Position numbers and translations under genes: made by a program. Of a stretch of DNA of 64,000 bases, positions 13,274 to 24,144 are shown piece by piece. Location: the NCBI RefSeq assembly GCF_000346465.2, contig NC_034011.1:13701339-13765338 (forward strand), given 5' to 3'. Each line of letters begins with the position of its first letter. Within the stretch, counting starts at the first letter, position 1. The notes beneath the pieces are model-generated. The model made no database searches. It saw nothing but the letters and a program-made list of their open reading frames with translations, and was not told the DNA's origin. This stretch comes from Prunus persica (taxonomy: Eukaryota; Streptophyta; Magnoliopsida; Rosales; Rosaceae).

Positions 13274-13575
13274 GTTGAATTGAAACACTTTTGTCATATG
13301 TTGTATTGTTATATTATCCTTTAATTTGTTGTATTGTTTCCTTTTCATTAAATAATATAACTATTTATTAAAAATATTAAGATTAATTAAAAACAAACCT
13401 TAATTTATTGTAAACAACACACAAAACAAACCATACATAAAAGCATAATTTTAATAAATAAAAAAAGCATAATTCCAAAAAACACCACACACAAAATAAC
13501 GCATAATTAAAAACATAGCATAATTCCAAACAGAGCACTAATCTGACTTCATCCATTGTGATTGCCTTTCATCTC

Positions 13576-14907
13576 TCACAAGTGCTCGATCAAGTTAACT
13601 TGACGTCTCTCGTGAACATATGAAGATTGCATTTCTTGATAACGATCAATCATGGGGTTGTTGAATCGACCATCCCGAACTAACGGTCCCGGCTCCATTG
13701 GTAGTCCGTTTGGTCCCATCGGCCTTTCATATATTCTTGTCAACGCCTTGTTCATGGGATCGGGTTCAAACACCTCTGGAGCATCATAGTCATACTCATC
13801 CTCCACAATCATGTTGTGGAGGATGATGCAAGTCATCATAATACTCCGTAGCACATCCTCATCTAGCATCCGAGCAGCACCCCTAATAATTGCCTAACGA
13901 GCTTGCAAGATACCAAAACACTTTTCCACTTCTTTCCTGTAACCTTCTTGAAAGGAAGCAGAGCTTGTTTCCTTCTCGGATTAGGGATTCGAAATTGTTT
14001 TCACGAATGTCATCCACCTAGGATAAATTCCGTCGACAAGGTAATACGCACCAAAGTATACGGTATTGTTGATTTGGTACGTGATCTGTGGGGAATGACC
14101 TCGCAATACCTCGTCGAACACCGGGGATTGACCAAGGACATTGAGCTCATTCTAAGATCCGGTAACCCCGAAGAAGGCATGCCAAACCCAACAGTCGAAT
14201 GAAGCTACGGCCTCCAAAATTATACTTTTTTGGCCCTTTCGATTCCCGTACTCTCCTTGCCAAGCAGTAGGACAATTCTTCCACTGCCAGTGCATGCCAT
14301 CAATGCTTCCAATCATGCATGGGAAACCTCAAGCCTCTACTTTTTGTAGCAGCCTTTGGAGGTCCCTCGGCGTGGGTTTGCGAAGGTACTCCCTCGTGTA
14401 CAAATTTTTTACTGCATCACAGAATCTCACCAAGCACTCTAGGATAGTTGATTTTCCCATCCTTGCAATCTCATCCACCTGCTCTGCAGATGCCCCATAA
14501 GCAAGCATCCGCAAAGCAGCTGTAAGTTTTTGCTCCGGGATAAGACCCAAAACTCCAACAACATCATATTTTTGAATGAAGTATGTGTCGTAATTACAAA
14601 TATCATGCATGATTTTTTAGAACAAATGTGGCTGCATTCTATATCTCTCTTGAAACTTAGAAACATGATATAATGAATTTGGGATAAAGTAATCCTCCAA
14701 GAGATTCTTACCCCGAGACTCCCTACGTCTGTCCACATTTGGGACACGAGGATGATGGTGTTGCCTTGACTGATTAAGCATACACACCGCTACTGCAAGC
14801 ATTTGTTCCTCTTCTTCATCGACATCCCGATCTTCTTCAGCACGTCTACGCCGGATTTCTTCCCTTTCTTTCTATTGCCTCTCCAACACCCTCCTCAAGT
14901 TTGACAT
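13576..14907 (-). pseudogene. Harbinger DDE transposase, copy 1
   Basis: The minus-strand frame starts at an ATG at 14905-14907. It shows in order EDYFIPNSLYHVSKF, KSTILECLVRFCDAV, a [14 protein letters not shown] box with the first catalytic aspartate, YYLVDGIYPRWMTF with the second, EKCFGILQAR with the glutamate, and ends near 13576 with YVHERRQVNLIEHL. In-frame stops near 14872, 14620, 14327 and others, including one in the tract after the third catalytic box, disable it. The order and the C-terminal ILHNMIVEDE motif match the better-preserved copy at 39389-40746. Confidence 0.88.
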
Positions 14908-15697
14908 TGAGAGTAGAATGTGTTTTGTAAAATCTAATAAATGAAGGAATAGATAAGAGATGGTGTGAGAGGTATGAGTTAATGGTGTAGTTTTATAGAG
15001 GGATTCAGAAGATAGAGATGACACGTGGCACAATTTTAGAGGGTGAAAATCTTATCTGAAATATGAGATTATAATTTATTTTTTTTAAATATCTGAAAAT
15101 CTTATCTGACATGGGACACGTGGCATAATTTTAGAGGGTGAAAATCTTATCTGAAATCTGAGATTATAATTTTTTTTAATGAATATCCGAAAATTTTATC
15201 TGGAACAAGACACGTGGCAACCGAGATTCTCATCCGAAAATCTTTTCTGAAACATAATGGACACGTGACAACCAAAAATCTTATCTGAAAATTTAATTAC
15301 AAAACATTATCAAAATTAATGGTTTAAAGTATAAAAAAAAAAAAAAAAGGAAATAAAGTACAATGAATAGTATTTGCCTTAGACTTGCCCTAGACTTAGC
15401 CCTCATGGGTAGAACCACAAATGGCAATGCTGACACTATTCATGTGAATAGTGGCAGCCCTTGCTTGCCCTTGCCCTAGACTTAGCCCTTATGGGTGGAG
15501 ATGCTCTAAAGGAGGACTGCATCTTGGAGAGGAAAGTCAATGAGACACGACATGGAAAGTATGAGTATTTTTGCATTGGAAGAAAAGGTTAGCTTCCCAG
15601 GAAATCAAAGTTGTATATTAGGGACAAGGCAACAACAGAGTTTCCTCATCTCAATTTAGCCTAAACAGAAGCCCAAGGTTTTTAAATGAAGGAGCCA

Positions 15698-16802
15698 TGA
15701 TCCATGAGGATCTACCAACAAAAATAAACATAATATAATATATTATTATATTATTTAAAGCCTAAAAAAAGTCGTTATAAACCATAAAAAGTTAATAATT
15801 TTGAATGAATTTGAGATTTTAGGTAATTCATTCTTTATGGTTTAAAATAATTTACTATTTTAGTTTAGTTAATTTTAGCCACAGTTAACAAGTTGAGTTG
15901 GATAATATATCGCCGATATATCTCGAAATTTCTTCGTATCGCCAATTTATCGCCACTCCAACCAAGCCATTAATAAAGCCAAAATTTCATAGACTTGACA
16001 CCATGTGATTTCAAACCCATCTTAAAGACCACAATTCCTATCTCTCCTCCACCTGGTATGTCGCAATGTCCTTGTCAATTTGGTATTTGTATTATTTTTA
16101 TATGGTACATTGATTTAAAGAGAATAGCCAATGGACTTGCTCGAACAAAGAAATTATCTTATATATATAATATATAATTTAATAAACTTACACATATTGC
16201 TAATATTTTTACTATATATAATTTTGTTATGTATTTACATAAATCCCTCTTATTTATTATTTTTTTTATAAAGTTATTTATTATTGTTATGTGTCTTTAC
16301 ATTTGTTATTCTTAACCTACATAATAATACATTTTATTACTTTCATATTATTCATTTTTTAAGTTACAGTGTTTGTTAGTTGGCACTAGACTCAACTTAA
16401 ATCACTTCAACTCATCATACAATGCATTTTTTTTCAACCAAAAAAAAAATGCGCCAAAACAATATATAATTGACTAATTAAACATCTTCTAAAGTTTCAT
16501 CACAAATTTCCATGTTTTTCTACCATTTTCCGTCATTTTTATCGATATCGATATTTTGTCAATATTTCCATAGATATTTCCGTGTTTTTGGACCACCGAT
16601 ATTTCTGAAACCCTCAATATTTAAATTCTTGATTTTGGCAACCAAACCTTGTATAAATACGTAAGTTATTCATTGAAATGAATCAAGCAATTCTGAAAGC
16701 AGAACTCAAAGCAGTTCCTTAGCTTCTTCTTTTTGTTTCTCTAATTGTCTTAAAATTCATCTCGTCCCCCATTCCTATAAACTAAGAATTCATAGTTCTA
16801 TC
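15698..16802 (+). repeat. Gypsy 3' LTR with an insertion
   Basis: It starts TGATCCATGAGGATC, like the 5' LTR (TGATCCAGGAAGATC). The two parts flanking the insertion (15698-15879 and about 16636-16802) align with the 5' LTR. A TATA box TATAAATA is at 16652-16659. The last 20 or so bases (to GGATCA) are missing or diverged, so the right boundary is approximate. Confidence 0.8.
15880..16627. mobile_element. Unclassified ~0.75-kb insertion in the Gypsy LTR
   Basis: Sequence absent from the 5' LTR lies between ATTTTAGC and ATTTTGGC, a likely 8-bp target duplication with one mismatch. The interior is AT-rich. Both ends carry ATATCG/CGATAT-type motifs (ATATATCGCCGATATATC near 15905, ATCGATATCGATATTTTG near 16540). 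No convincing terminal inverted repeat or ORF was seen. An 8-bp duplication would suit a hAT-like element, but the class is not settled. Confidence 0.6.
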
Positions 16803-17852
16803 AAGAAATTAGGGATTTAGATGGGTTGTGTTTCATATATGAGTTGCGTTTCATCTCTAGGTTCTTTATTGTAGACATTGGGGCTGAAACCCAACCATTA
16901 CTAGCTGAAGATCAGGTCGAAGGGGTTGGGTTGCATCTATGGTTGGGGTGGTTATGGGTGTTAGGTTTACAGGGAGATGGGGACTGGGCGATAGCCAAAG
17001 GGAAAGGTGGTTTATGTCGAGCTTGGGGGTTGTTGGTTGCAAGGGATGTGGGTTGTTGGTCGAAGGTCAAAATGACCATATATCTCTCTCTCAGTCTCTA
17101 TTTGGGGATTTTGGATATGGGTTTAGAATCAAAACCAAATTGGGAATTCACAAGTTTGCTGTGAGATTCCAAGTCTTCTGAACCGTCTATTCATCCTCCT
17201 AAGCTGCTAAAGTAGCAACAACAAAGCTCTTTTTTTCATTCTCCGGTTGAGTTTCAGGCTTATGGATGAGTTCAACTAGGGCAAAGGAAGGCCATGACTA
17301 TGGATTTGGTGGACAAGAGACTTGGAAGGCACAGTGGAAGCCATGGAATTGGGTTTTGGGTGTCTTGATAAGGTTTGGTGTGGGGAAGGGGAGAGAGACA
17401 GAGAAATGGAGACGGAGACAGAGACAGAGACAGAGCTGAAGAGAGGAGGGAGGTGATGGTGGTGTAAGCGAAGGAGGAGCAGTGGGGGTGGCTGAGTTTG
17501 GATGACGGTGGAGATGAGATGGGAGTTGGTTGGGTTTGGGTGACAGTAGATGAAGTGGGGAAGGTGGATCACAGACGAGGCTAGGAATGAGAGGTTCGAT
17601 TTTAAACTTTTTAATTAATTTTAAAAAATAAAGAATTTTTTAATTAATTTTTAGATTGGATGTTACATCAACCTAAAAAATGAGTTTCACTTATGCCACA
17701 TCAACAATTAACAGAATTTTTAACAGTCTTATTAAAGGAGGGTGTCTTTTGAAAAGTTTTATTAAATTAGGGTACCAGTCAAATGAGTCTTTAAAGATTG
17801 GGTATGATTTTGTAATTTCCCCCTAAAATAAAATAAAAGAAGAAAAAAGAGA
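16803..17852. other. Unassigned spacer
   Basis: Between the Gypsy right end and the next LTR element. A purine-rich tract (GAGACAGAGACAGAGACAGAG, around 17410-17440) produces spurious ORFs on both strands. The right part (about 17590-17830), read on the minus strand, begins GGGGGAAATTACAAAATCAT, which resembles a transposon terminus, but no partner end was found. No gene is supported. Confidence 0.5.
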
Positions 17853-17857
17853 GAAAG

Positions 17858-18017
17858 TGTTGTAAAATAAAGTAGGTTAGGTGGAGTCCCCAAATGCCTA
17901 TAAAAGGCTTCCCCCCTCCCCTACTCAATATACAGACAGATATCAGAATGAAGAAACTCAGTTTCTCTACTTTCTCTCTCTCTCAATTTCCTCTCCAATT
18001 TCTCTAGATTTATAACA
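17858..18017 (+). repeat. 5' LTR of the non-autonomous element
   Basis: 160 bp, TG...CA ends. It contains a TATA box only about 41 bp from its start and a CT-rich tract near its end. It is followed directly by CGTTATCAGCACGAG, which is where a primer binding site should be. It lacks the usual TGGTATCA, so the primer is unknown. Confidence 0.92.
17899..17906 (+). promoter_or_regulatory. TATA box in the short LTR
   Basis: TATAAAAG within CCTATAAAAGGC. The upstream U3 part of the LTR is only about 41 bp, unusually compact. The same box occurs in the 3' LTR at 24629-24636. Confidence 0.7.
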
Positions 18018-18332
18018 CGTTATCAGCACGAGTCTCTAACCAACAGAGCTGATAGGCCACACAGAGCTTACTCCTCTGCTCTTCTTCGTTTCCGAATAAG
18101 CGCCAGGAGCGTTTGCTGCAACCCTCGCAATTCACATTCACCACTCCAAGAACTCCACATGTTCTCCCTCACAAACTTCAAGCTCTCTGCTTTTGCAAAG
18201 AAAAAGAAAAGCCCACTTCTTTTCACTCAACACCAATCGAATTCTCCACAGCCATGGCTCCAAGAAAGCTTCTTGTTTTCTGGGTCGTCTTCATGAGTCT
18301 CTCCAATATCACAGCTTCCTTCTCTACAAGAT
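18018..18332 (+). other. Probable captured host fragment with signal-peptide-like ORF
   Basis: The segment reads like a plant 5' UTR followed by an ATG at 18254 that opens [20 protein letters not shown], a basic start plus hydrophobic stretch typical of a secretory signal peptide. It stops at about 18332, exactly where a TCP-like coding fragment on the other strand begins. I do not recognise the source gene. It could instead be part of the element's own leader. Confidence 0.45.
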
Positions 18333-18819
18333 GATGACTGGAAACCAAAGCTACTGACAGGGGGCCATAGCCCAGTGGCCACATGGGGTCTCCCCAAATT
18401 CCCACCTACCATTGCCTAACTGGTCCTACTCCCTGACCCAATACTGGACCCCCCCCCCCCCCCAATTTATCAATCTTTTGGTGCAATCCAGCTGATAGAG
18501 AAGTCCCCAGCTGTGAAACAGAGCCCCCTGCCGCTGTTAAAGCCGATGCTAGTATCGTACCGGTCCCGGTGGCTGCAATTATCGACGGTTCGGCCTGCTG
18601 CAAAAGCCACTGTATGGTTTCCCCATCAGATTTGTGGCCCAATTCTCTGGTCAATTGAAAAATTCTTGCTGCACACAGAGCAGGTTTGTTCTCACTCATG
18701 TTGGGCTGTTGCTGCTGCTGCTGCTGTTGTTGTTGTTGCTGCTGCTGTTGAGGCTGTGGGAGGCTCAAGAAGCTGGGTATCTCTAGTGTCTGCTTTGAGC
18801 CCTTGGGATCCATGAACAA
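18333..18819 (-). pseudogene. Captured class I TCP (TCP20-like) gene fragment
   Basis: On the minus strand an ATG at 18811-18813 begins MDPKGSKQ and continues [10 protein letters not shown], a long poly-Q tract, then [19 protein letters not shown] and [20 protein letters not shown], which are helix I, loop and helix II of a class I TCP domain. Compared with the family, roughly 45-50 residues are missing between SENK and ALCAARIF, including the basic DNA-contacting part (RHTKVEGRGRRIRM in intact proteins). The ORF runs to a stop at 18406. A further TCP-typical stretch ([19 protein letters not shown]) follows in another frame down to about 18333. The plus-strand DNA upstream to about 19075 may be the donor gene's 5' UTR (inference). 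It is a retrotransposon-captured, rearranged copy, not a normal gene. Confidence 0.88.
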
Positions 18820-19189
18820 AAAAAAAAAAAATAAGGCAAAAAGAAAAAGGGGTCCTCTTTGATTGAAGAAGGTGACCTGAAAAGTCCTAGACTTTCATGA
18901 GTTTTCACTGTTTTTGTTATTGCGCTAACCATGTGCACAGTCCACACACCGATAAAGAAAAGCAAACTCACCGAAAGAAAGAATAATAAATAAATATATA
19001 TATAAATAAAATAAAAAATAAAAAAAGGCAATCATCTTGCTCTCAGACACTCAGCAAGGGCACTGACTCTAAAGTAGCGATAAGATCTCTGCTCCATGAT
19101 CTTCCCTTTTATTTATTATTATATTTATCTGCTTTTCTATTACTAACCATTAACAAAAATGGACCCTTGGTAATACTAAACATATTATC

Positions 19190-19950
19190 AGTGGGAGACC
19201 GTTACTAATACTAACACTTTCCTTATCTTGTTCAGTGGTGGTTTTTATTCCCACATTTATTTTATTTACTGTATGGTGTAGGTTTATTACCCATACAACA
19301 GTATTTATTTAAAAGGGTGGTGCGGGTTTATCGTCCACGCCTTTACTTTTATTTAAATGTATGGAGCAGAATTAGTGCCCATACAAGCACGTTTACTTTA
19401 TGAATTTAATTTACCGCACATTTAATTTTATTTAAGGTATGGTGCGGGATTAACGTCCATACAGCAAGCAATTTAATTTATGAATTTACTTTACCGCACA
19501 TTTAATTTTATTTAAGGTATGGTGCGGGATTAACGTCCATACAGCAAGCAATTTAATTTATGAATTTAATTTACCGCACATTTACATTTATTTAAAGGGT
19601 GGTGCGGGTTTATCGTCCACGCCTTTACTTTTATTTAAATGTATGGAGCAGAATTAATGCCCATACAAGCACAATTTACTTTACCGCACATTTAATCTTA
19701 TTTAAAGTATGGTGCAAGATTAACGTCCATACAGCAAGCAATTTAATTTATGAATTTAATTTACCGCACATTTAATTTTATTTAAAGTATGGTGCGGGAT
19801 TAACGTCCATACAGCAAGCATTTTAATTTATGAAATTAATTTACCGCACATTTACATTTATTTAAAAGGGTGGTGCGGGTTTATCGTCCACGCTTTTACT
19901 TTTATTTAAATGTATGGTGCGGGTTTATCGTCCATACCAGTAATTTATTT
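19190..19950 (+). repeat. 80-bp tandem array with 110-bp variants
   Basis: The landmark TTACCGCACA recurs at 19411, 19491, 19571, 19681, 19761 and 19841 (steps of 80, 80, 110, 80 and 80). Each unit has GGTGCGGG followed by TTAACGTCCATAC or TTTATCGTCCACGC. Longer units insert an extra block with ATGGAGCAGAATTA. The array begins degenerately near 19190 and ends near 19950. It is internal to the non-autonomous LTR element. Confidence 0.9.
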
Positions 19951-20461
19951 ACCAGCAATTTATTTTATGGATTAAATGTGCTGTATGATGAGTTTTTACA
20001 GTATGCAGATCAGGACCAGAAGTTCCTTGATCCTCATCATACAATTACATCAGGACTTGAAGATCCTTGATGATGATGTTAATATGAGAGCTGGCAGTCT
20101 CTCCGGTACTATATTTGTAAACATGTGATCGGACTTGAGGGTCCTTGATCCCTGACATGTAAATAAGGACCTGGGGTTTCTTAATGATGTAACAGTACCG
20201 TATTGGTTCATAATGCCGTACACATGAATGATAACTGTACTGGCAAATGTACTGTACACATGAATAGTGCCGTATATATGAATAGTGACGTATACATAAA
20301 TATTAACCATTTTGGGTAAACCGTCACTATATTCAAAAAGGGAACCTGCAGTTCCTTAAACTCATGGATGAGCAATTAAATGAGATGCCAGAAGTTCCTC
20401 AAGATATGGACAATTATGTAAGGGCTTGAAGTCCAGAAATATGTACAGAAAATTGTAAAAA

Positions 20462-20579
20462 TGTCCATACCATGAGAATATGTGATTTTGGCCCGAAGTT
20501 CAAAAACTAAGGGGATTGAATGTCCATACCATGAGAATATGTGATTTTGGCCTGAAGTTCAAAATCTAACAGTGTTGAG
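20462..20579 (+). repeat. 59-bp tandem duplication
   Basis: TGTCCATACCATGAGAATAT starts at 20462 and again at 20521. The following GTGATTTTGGCC[CT]GAAGTTC is shared, and the two copies diverge toward their ends. Confidence 0.85.
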
Positions 20580-21032
20580 AACCTGAAGTTCCAACAATTA
20601 AATGGACAACCCTTGAGGTATTATTGCAAATTGTGGTACGCCACATATTTCTTTGGCATAAGAGAATGATGAATTGAGGCTCCCCACATATTTTGTTATA
20701 TCTGGGCTGGAAGCTCATGAACCCAAATATATGAGATATTAGCGTGGCTTTTACTCAATCCATATTTCATGTTCATTTGAAAATGGCAAATGAATTCTGA
20801 GTTTGTGTTTATCACAGGCCAAAAGTTCCATACGTTGAAATATGAAATTTGGGAGAGTCGATGTGGTTATTTGAACCTATAAGGCACAAGGTTCCAAACC
20901 GTCATTTTGAAAAGACGTAAAAATCACAGGTGCAAGTTTAAGAATGTGCGCAATTATTATTACAGGAACATACAACAGATAGATTTTTTCCTGCAATGAA
21001 GGTGCAGGCCCTGTAAAATCTATAAAAATACA

Positions 21033-21584
21033 TTATGTTCTGGAAGCCTCTGAAGGAAGAGGACGACGCCTCTTAAGCTTAGCCATGAGCCTCTCATGGT
21101 CTCCCAAAATTCTTTCATTGGAGACCTGCAGCATGTCTAGCCTTCTCAGTGTATCAACAGAGTACGAACTCACCAGTTTCAACAAGGCATTATTCTCTCC
21201 TTTAAGTTTCTCAACCTCCTGTTGAGACTCATGAAGCATTCTTTGGAGAGACGAATTTTCAGTAGTTAACCTCTCAACCTCGTTTGCTCTGGCACGCAAA
21301 CGATCAGCCATGTTAGAAACAGAAACAGCACTCTGAATGCTAAAAGCCATTGAGTCATCAATAGCCTCTTCCTCTGATCTCCCTGTCAACAACATTTCAT
21401 CCATTGGAGTAATGAAATTCCTAGCTACTATGACAGCAGTAGCATCATTCATCATCACAGAATCATTAACTGTGAGATGACGATTTTGGGATACAAAGGA
21501 TGGACGCCAAACTTTGGTGTCACTGGTTGTTATGGGAGTATCATTTAAATTGAAATAATTTGGGCAGGAAGAAGAGGAAGCCAT
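21033..21584 (-). CDS. Antisense coiled-coil ORF of the LTR element
   Basis: An uninterrupted 183-residue ORF runs opposite to the element's LTR orientation. It starts MASSSSCPNYFNLNDTPITT. A predicted coiled coil occupies about residues 90-170 (heptad-like LRARANEVERLTTENSSLQ and QEVEKLKGENNALLKLVSSY), and the end is basic (KLKRRRPLPSEASRT). No catalytic motif, zinc knuckle or membrane segment is visible. I recall similar proteins, with the same PNYFNLNDTPITTSDTK start, as multi-copy hypothetical proteins in Rosaceae genomes. This is unchecked. Its intact frame inside an otherwise gag-pol-free element suggests that the family maintains it. Its function is unknown, and it might be an old host acquisition or an accessory protein of the element. 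Confidence 0.65.
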   Translation of the reverse strand: MASSSSCPNYFNLNDTPITTSDTKVWRPSFVSQNRHLTVNDSVMMNDATAVIVARNFITPMDEMLLTGRSEEEAIDDSMAFSIQSAVSVSNMADRLRARANEVERLTTENSSLQRMLHESQQEVEKLKGENNALLKLVSSYSVDTLRRLDMLQVSNERILGDHERLMAKLKRRRPLPSEASRT

Positions 21585-22204
21585 TTTTAAGAAGGTTTCG
21601 AAGAAAGCCTTAGAAAAACTAAAGTTTCAGAAAATGAAGGAAGTTGAGTTGAAACGCAGTTGCTCCAATCAAGTCTTGCAAAGGCAATATCTATAGGAGG
21701 AAATATGGCTACAGTTTTTCAGGATCCCAATATCTTCTCGGATCCCCATATTCTCTTTTTCTTTTCCAGATTCCAAAACTTCATGTGGCCTCCATTAATG
21801 TTTGTCGGCACTTTCGGCGTTTTTAAGTATTATTTTCATCAAAGCTGATCTTGCTTTACGGATTTCACGGAGCTACTTTTTCAAAAGTATCCCGAGAATC
21901 TCGCAATTTTCCTATGGTTAATTTGAAATTCACCGGTTCTACCTATTCATTGTATTTGTGTATAAATGTGTTACTAACGAAATTTTCTTTGCAGAAGACA
22001 TCCAGTTTTCTCCATACCTAGTGATGCGATATCTACTTGTTTTTCTTATCAATGAGCACTTAATATGCCCGAGAAGCAAGACTATCTCTGATCGTCCATT
22101 CAGGAAGCGAGACTATCCCTGATCACGTTTCCGCCACATCAGGGAACTGTGAAGGCAACCTTATGCTCTAATCTCCGGAAGTTCTTCTAAACTAGAAGAA
22201 ATGA

Positions 22205-22288
22205 GAGCTTGTTGTTTGCTCCCACCAGCTTCCTTCCTTGATTGCTGAGCTTGTTGTCTGCTCCCACCAGCTTCCTTCCTTGATTGCT
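22205..22288 (+). repeat. 42-bp tandem duplication
   Basis: Two adjacent copies (22205-22246, 22247-22288) of a unit beginning GAGCTTGTTGT and containing CTCCCACCAGCTTCCTTCC. They differ at one or two positions. Confidence 0.9.
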
Positions 22289-24144
22289 TACCTTCTCCTG
22301 CAATCAATATCACATTATTTTTGCATTTTTTCTCTTTTTATAACTCTCTGTTCATAAGAGATTTTATTTCTTTAGAATGAACATCTGAAGAAAGAATCCA
22401 TGGAGTGATCCTAACTCTGAGGGTTATTTGTTTTTGACAGAGAAAAGAGTTGTGATTTTGCTCTTGCAGGATATAACTAGATCATCAATCGCTACATTAT
22501 ATTTACTGGGCCGATACGAGCTTGAATGATACTTGAGAAAAGTTTCTCCCACCTAAGGATGTAAGCAGTATTTGTGTTATTTTATGCTTATATACTTATT
22601 TGATATGTTATCTTGAAAGGTAACCAAATGGGAAGATAAGTCTGTTCCAAAAGAATGGCTTGTATGTATCCATGAATTATTAATGCAAATTTTACAGATT
22701 GCAAGTTGGATACATTGATAATACACTGCACAGATTAAAGTCCCATAAGAACAGAATATGGGTATAGCAGTGATCAATATGATGCACGCCTGTTGCGTAG
22801 CAAATGATGTGGATTGAAGTCCCGAAAGGACAATCCTTTGACATGTCAATATTGATATTGTGCACGCCTAATGCGTAGCAAATTATATGGGTTAAAGTCC
22901 CATAATATGGGTTAAGGTCCCAGAAATTAATTGACATGTATGTATTAATCTGTGGCATGCCTTCAGCATGACAGATATATGGGTTCTAAATGTTCCAACT
23001 CCCTAAATAGAGATTATCCACGCCCTACTGCTAAATAACGCTCCAATGGAGGTTATAATCCACATTCTCACATAATAAAAGCCCCATGAAGTGGCTTGGG
23101 TACCCAAAAGCAAAGAAATGCTTATAATTGATGCATGCGCATGCAAATGAGAATGGTGGGATCATGAATTGATGAATAACAATTTTTGATTTTGGAGTAG
23201 CTACTCAAATCATCAATGGGCTGTGTTGATTGGAACCACGTTCAATTATTTGTCGACAATATTATTGGCCAAAATGGAATGAGGTAATTCCATTATAGAT
23301 GAGAATGAACGTGAAAGAACAAACCCACAGTACGAACCCCAAAAGATGTTAATACTAAAATTTATACTTCGGTGTTCGGAATAAAAGGGAATATACCTAC
23401 TTTGTATGACACACTGTTTCTGGCAGAAACAAGGAATGTTGGGTTTTCTCCATATTTACAGATTCAATTGTGCCCCCCCTTATTACACAATTACGGAGAC
23501 CAACATATTATCTTTAAGGGTTATTAAATGCATGGAGCATATCGCCAGAAGCGATTTCCTAAAGATGTATAAATAGCTGGGTAAAAGCTATATAATGTGT
23601 CATAAAGTTTAATCCCTTTTAGACAAAATCCGTTGAGAGGATTGATATTACATAAAGCAAGTCCTTAAAGGACATGTACTTGAAGCACAAAATTTGTACT
23701 CAATATTAATATGCATAAATTACCTCAGTGAGTACATTGATTATAATGTGATTGCAACACATTAAAGCTTCTGCAGAATTCACGAAATATTTATCTCGAC
23801 TTAAAAATCGAGCATTATGCCAACGAGATTCTTGCTTATACTAAGAAAGTATTGAAGCATTTTTATGAGGATTATCCGTTAGGCACTCTAAGGATTTTCC
23901 GGAAGTATATTGGACTGGACATTGTATTTTCCAGATAGAGCTCAACTCCATCACCATCATTTTGGGATGATGTGAGGCATATTTAATGCAATCTCAGCAT
24001 AACACCATATACGGGCATATTTTTGAGTGAACTTATAAATAGCCCAAGTGTTATTAAATATGCAGACTCTGGAAATTTCTATGGTCGCATACTGGAAAAG
24101 CTAGTCATGAAGTTTTCAGGGGGAGATATTCATCAGGGGAAGCG

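Larger units (their letters stand above)
11524..15506 (-). mobile_element. PIF/Harbinger transposon, copy 1
   Basis: 3983 bp with ends GAGCAAGTCCAAC and, on the other strand, GAGCATCTCCACC, flanked by a 3-bp duplication TAA (11521-11523, 15507-15509). Three-base TAA/TTA duplications and GAGCATCTCC-type ends are typical of plant Harbinger elements. It carries the two genes of this superfamily in convergent orientation: a SANT/Myb-like accessory gene (plus) and a DDE transposase (minus). Subterminal DNA repeats GCCCGGGC-like and CTTGCCCTAGACTTAGCCCT motifs. The host pol frame continues across the site if one TAA and the insert are ignored, which supports the boundaries. Confidence 0.92.
7230..15650 (+). 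pseudogene. Gypsy gag-pol pseudogene, interrupted by Harbinger
   Basis: Gag core is recognisable by FASLKLSSHALTWWKSY (about 7605-7655). The protease has IIDPGSQKALIS (about 8350). RT contains [22 protein letters not shown], seen around 9096, and the catalytic VCLDDILIF (about 9390). RNase H begins AEADASNYVIGAV (about 9830) and keeps DNELYAMHQAVKHW. Integrase core pieces include MDFFGGLPKAKSGNDYLFVV (about 10600) and STTFHPQIDGQTEVVNQTM (about 10860), then a C-terminal GPFKI segment (about 11330). More than fifteen in-frame stops or frameshifts make it inactive. The tail resumes in frame at 15507 once the inserted transposon is disregarded, and ends near 15650. Confidence 0.92.
6662..16802 (+). 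mobile_element. Ty3/Gypsy LTR retrotransposon, decayed and nested
   Basis: LTR copies at 6662-7073 and 15698-16802 bound a gag-protease-RT-RNase H-integrase order typical of Gypsy. The coding part has many stops. A PIF/Harbinger transposon (11524-15506) interrupts the far 3' end of pol, and another insertion lies in the 3' LTR. Without both insertions the element would be about 5.4 kb. A matching target duplication is not visible. The left flank is Copia LTR and the right flank is not, so the junction was rearranged. Confidence 0.9.

Noticed and set aside
17276..17572. 98-codon minus-strand ORF rich in Ser/Val repeats
   Set aside because: Produced by GAGACA repeats; no domain or gene context.
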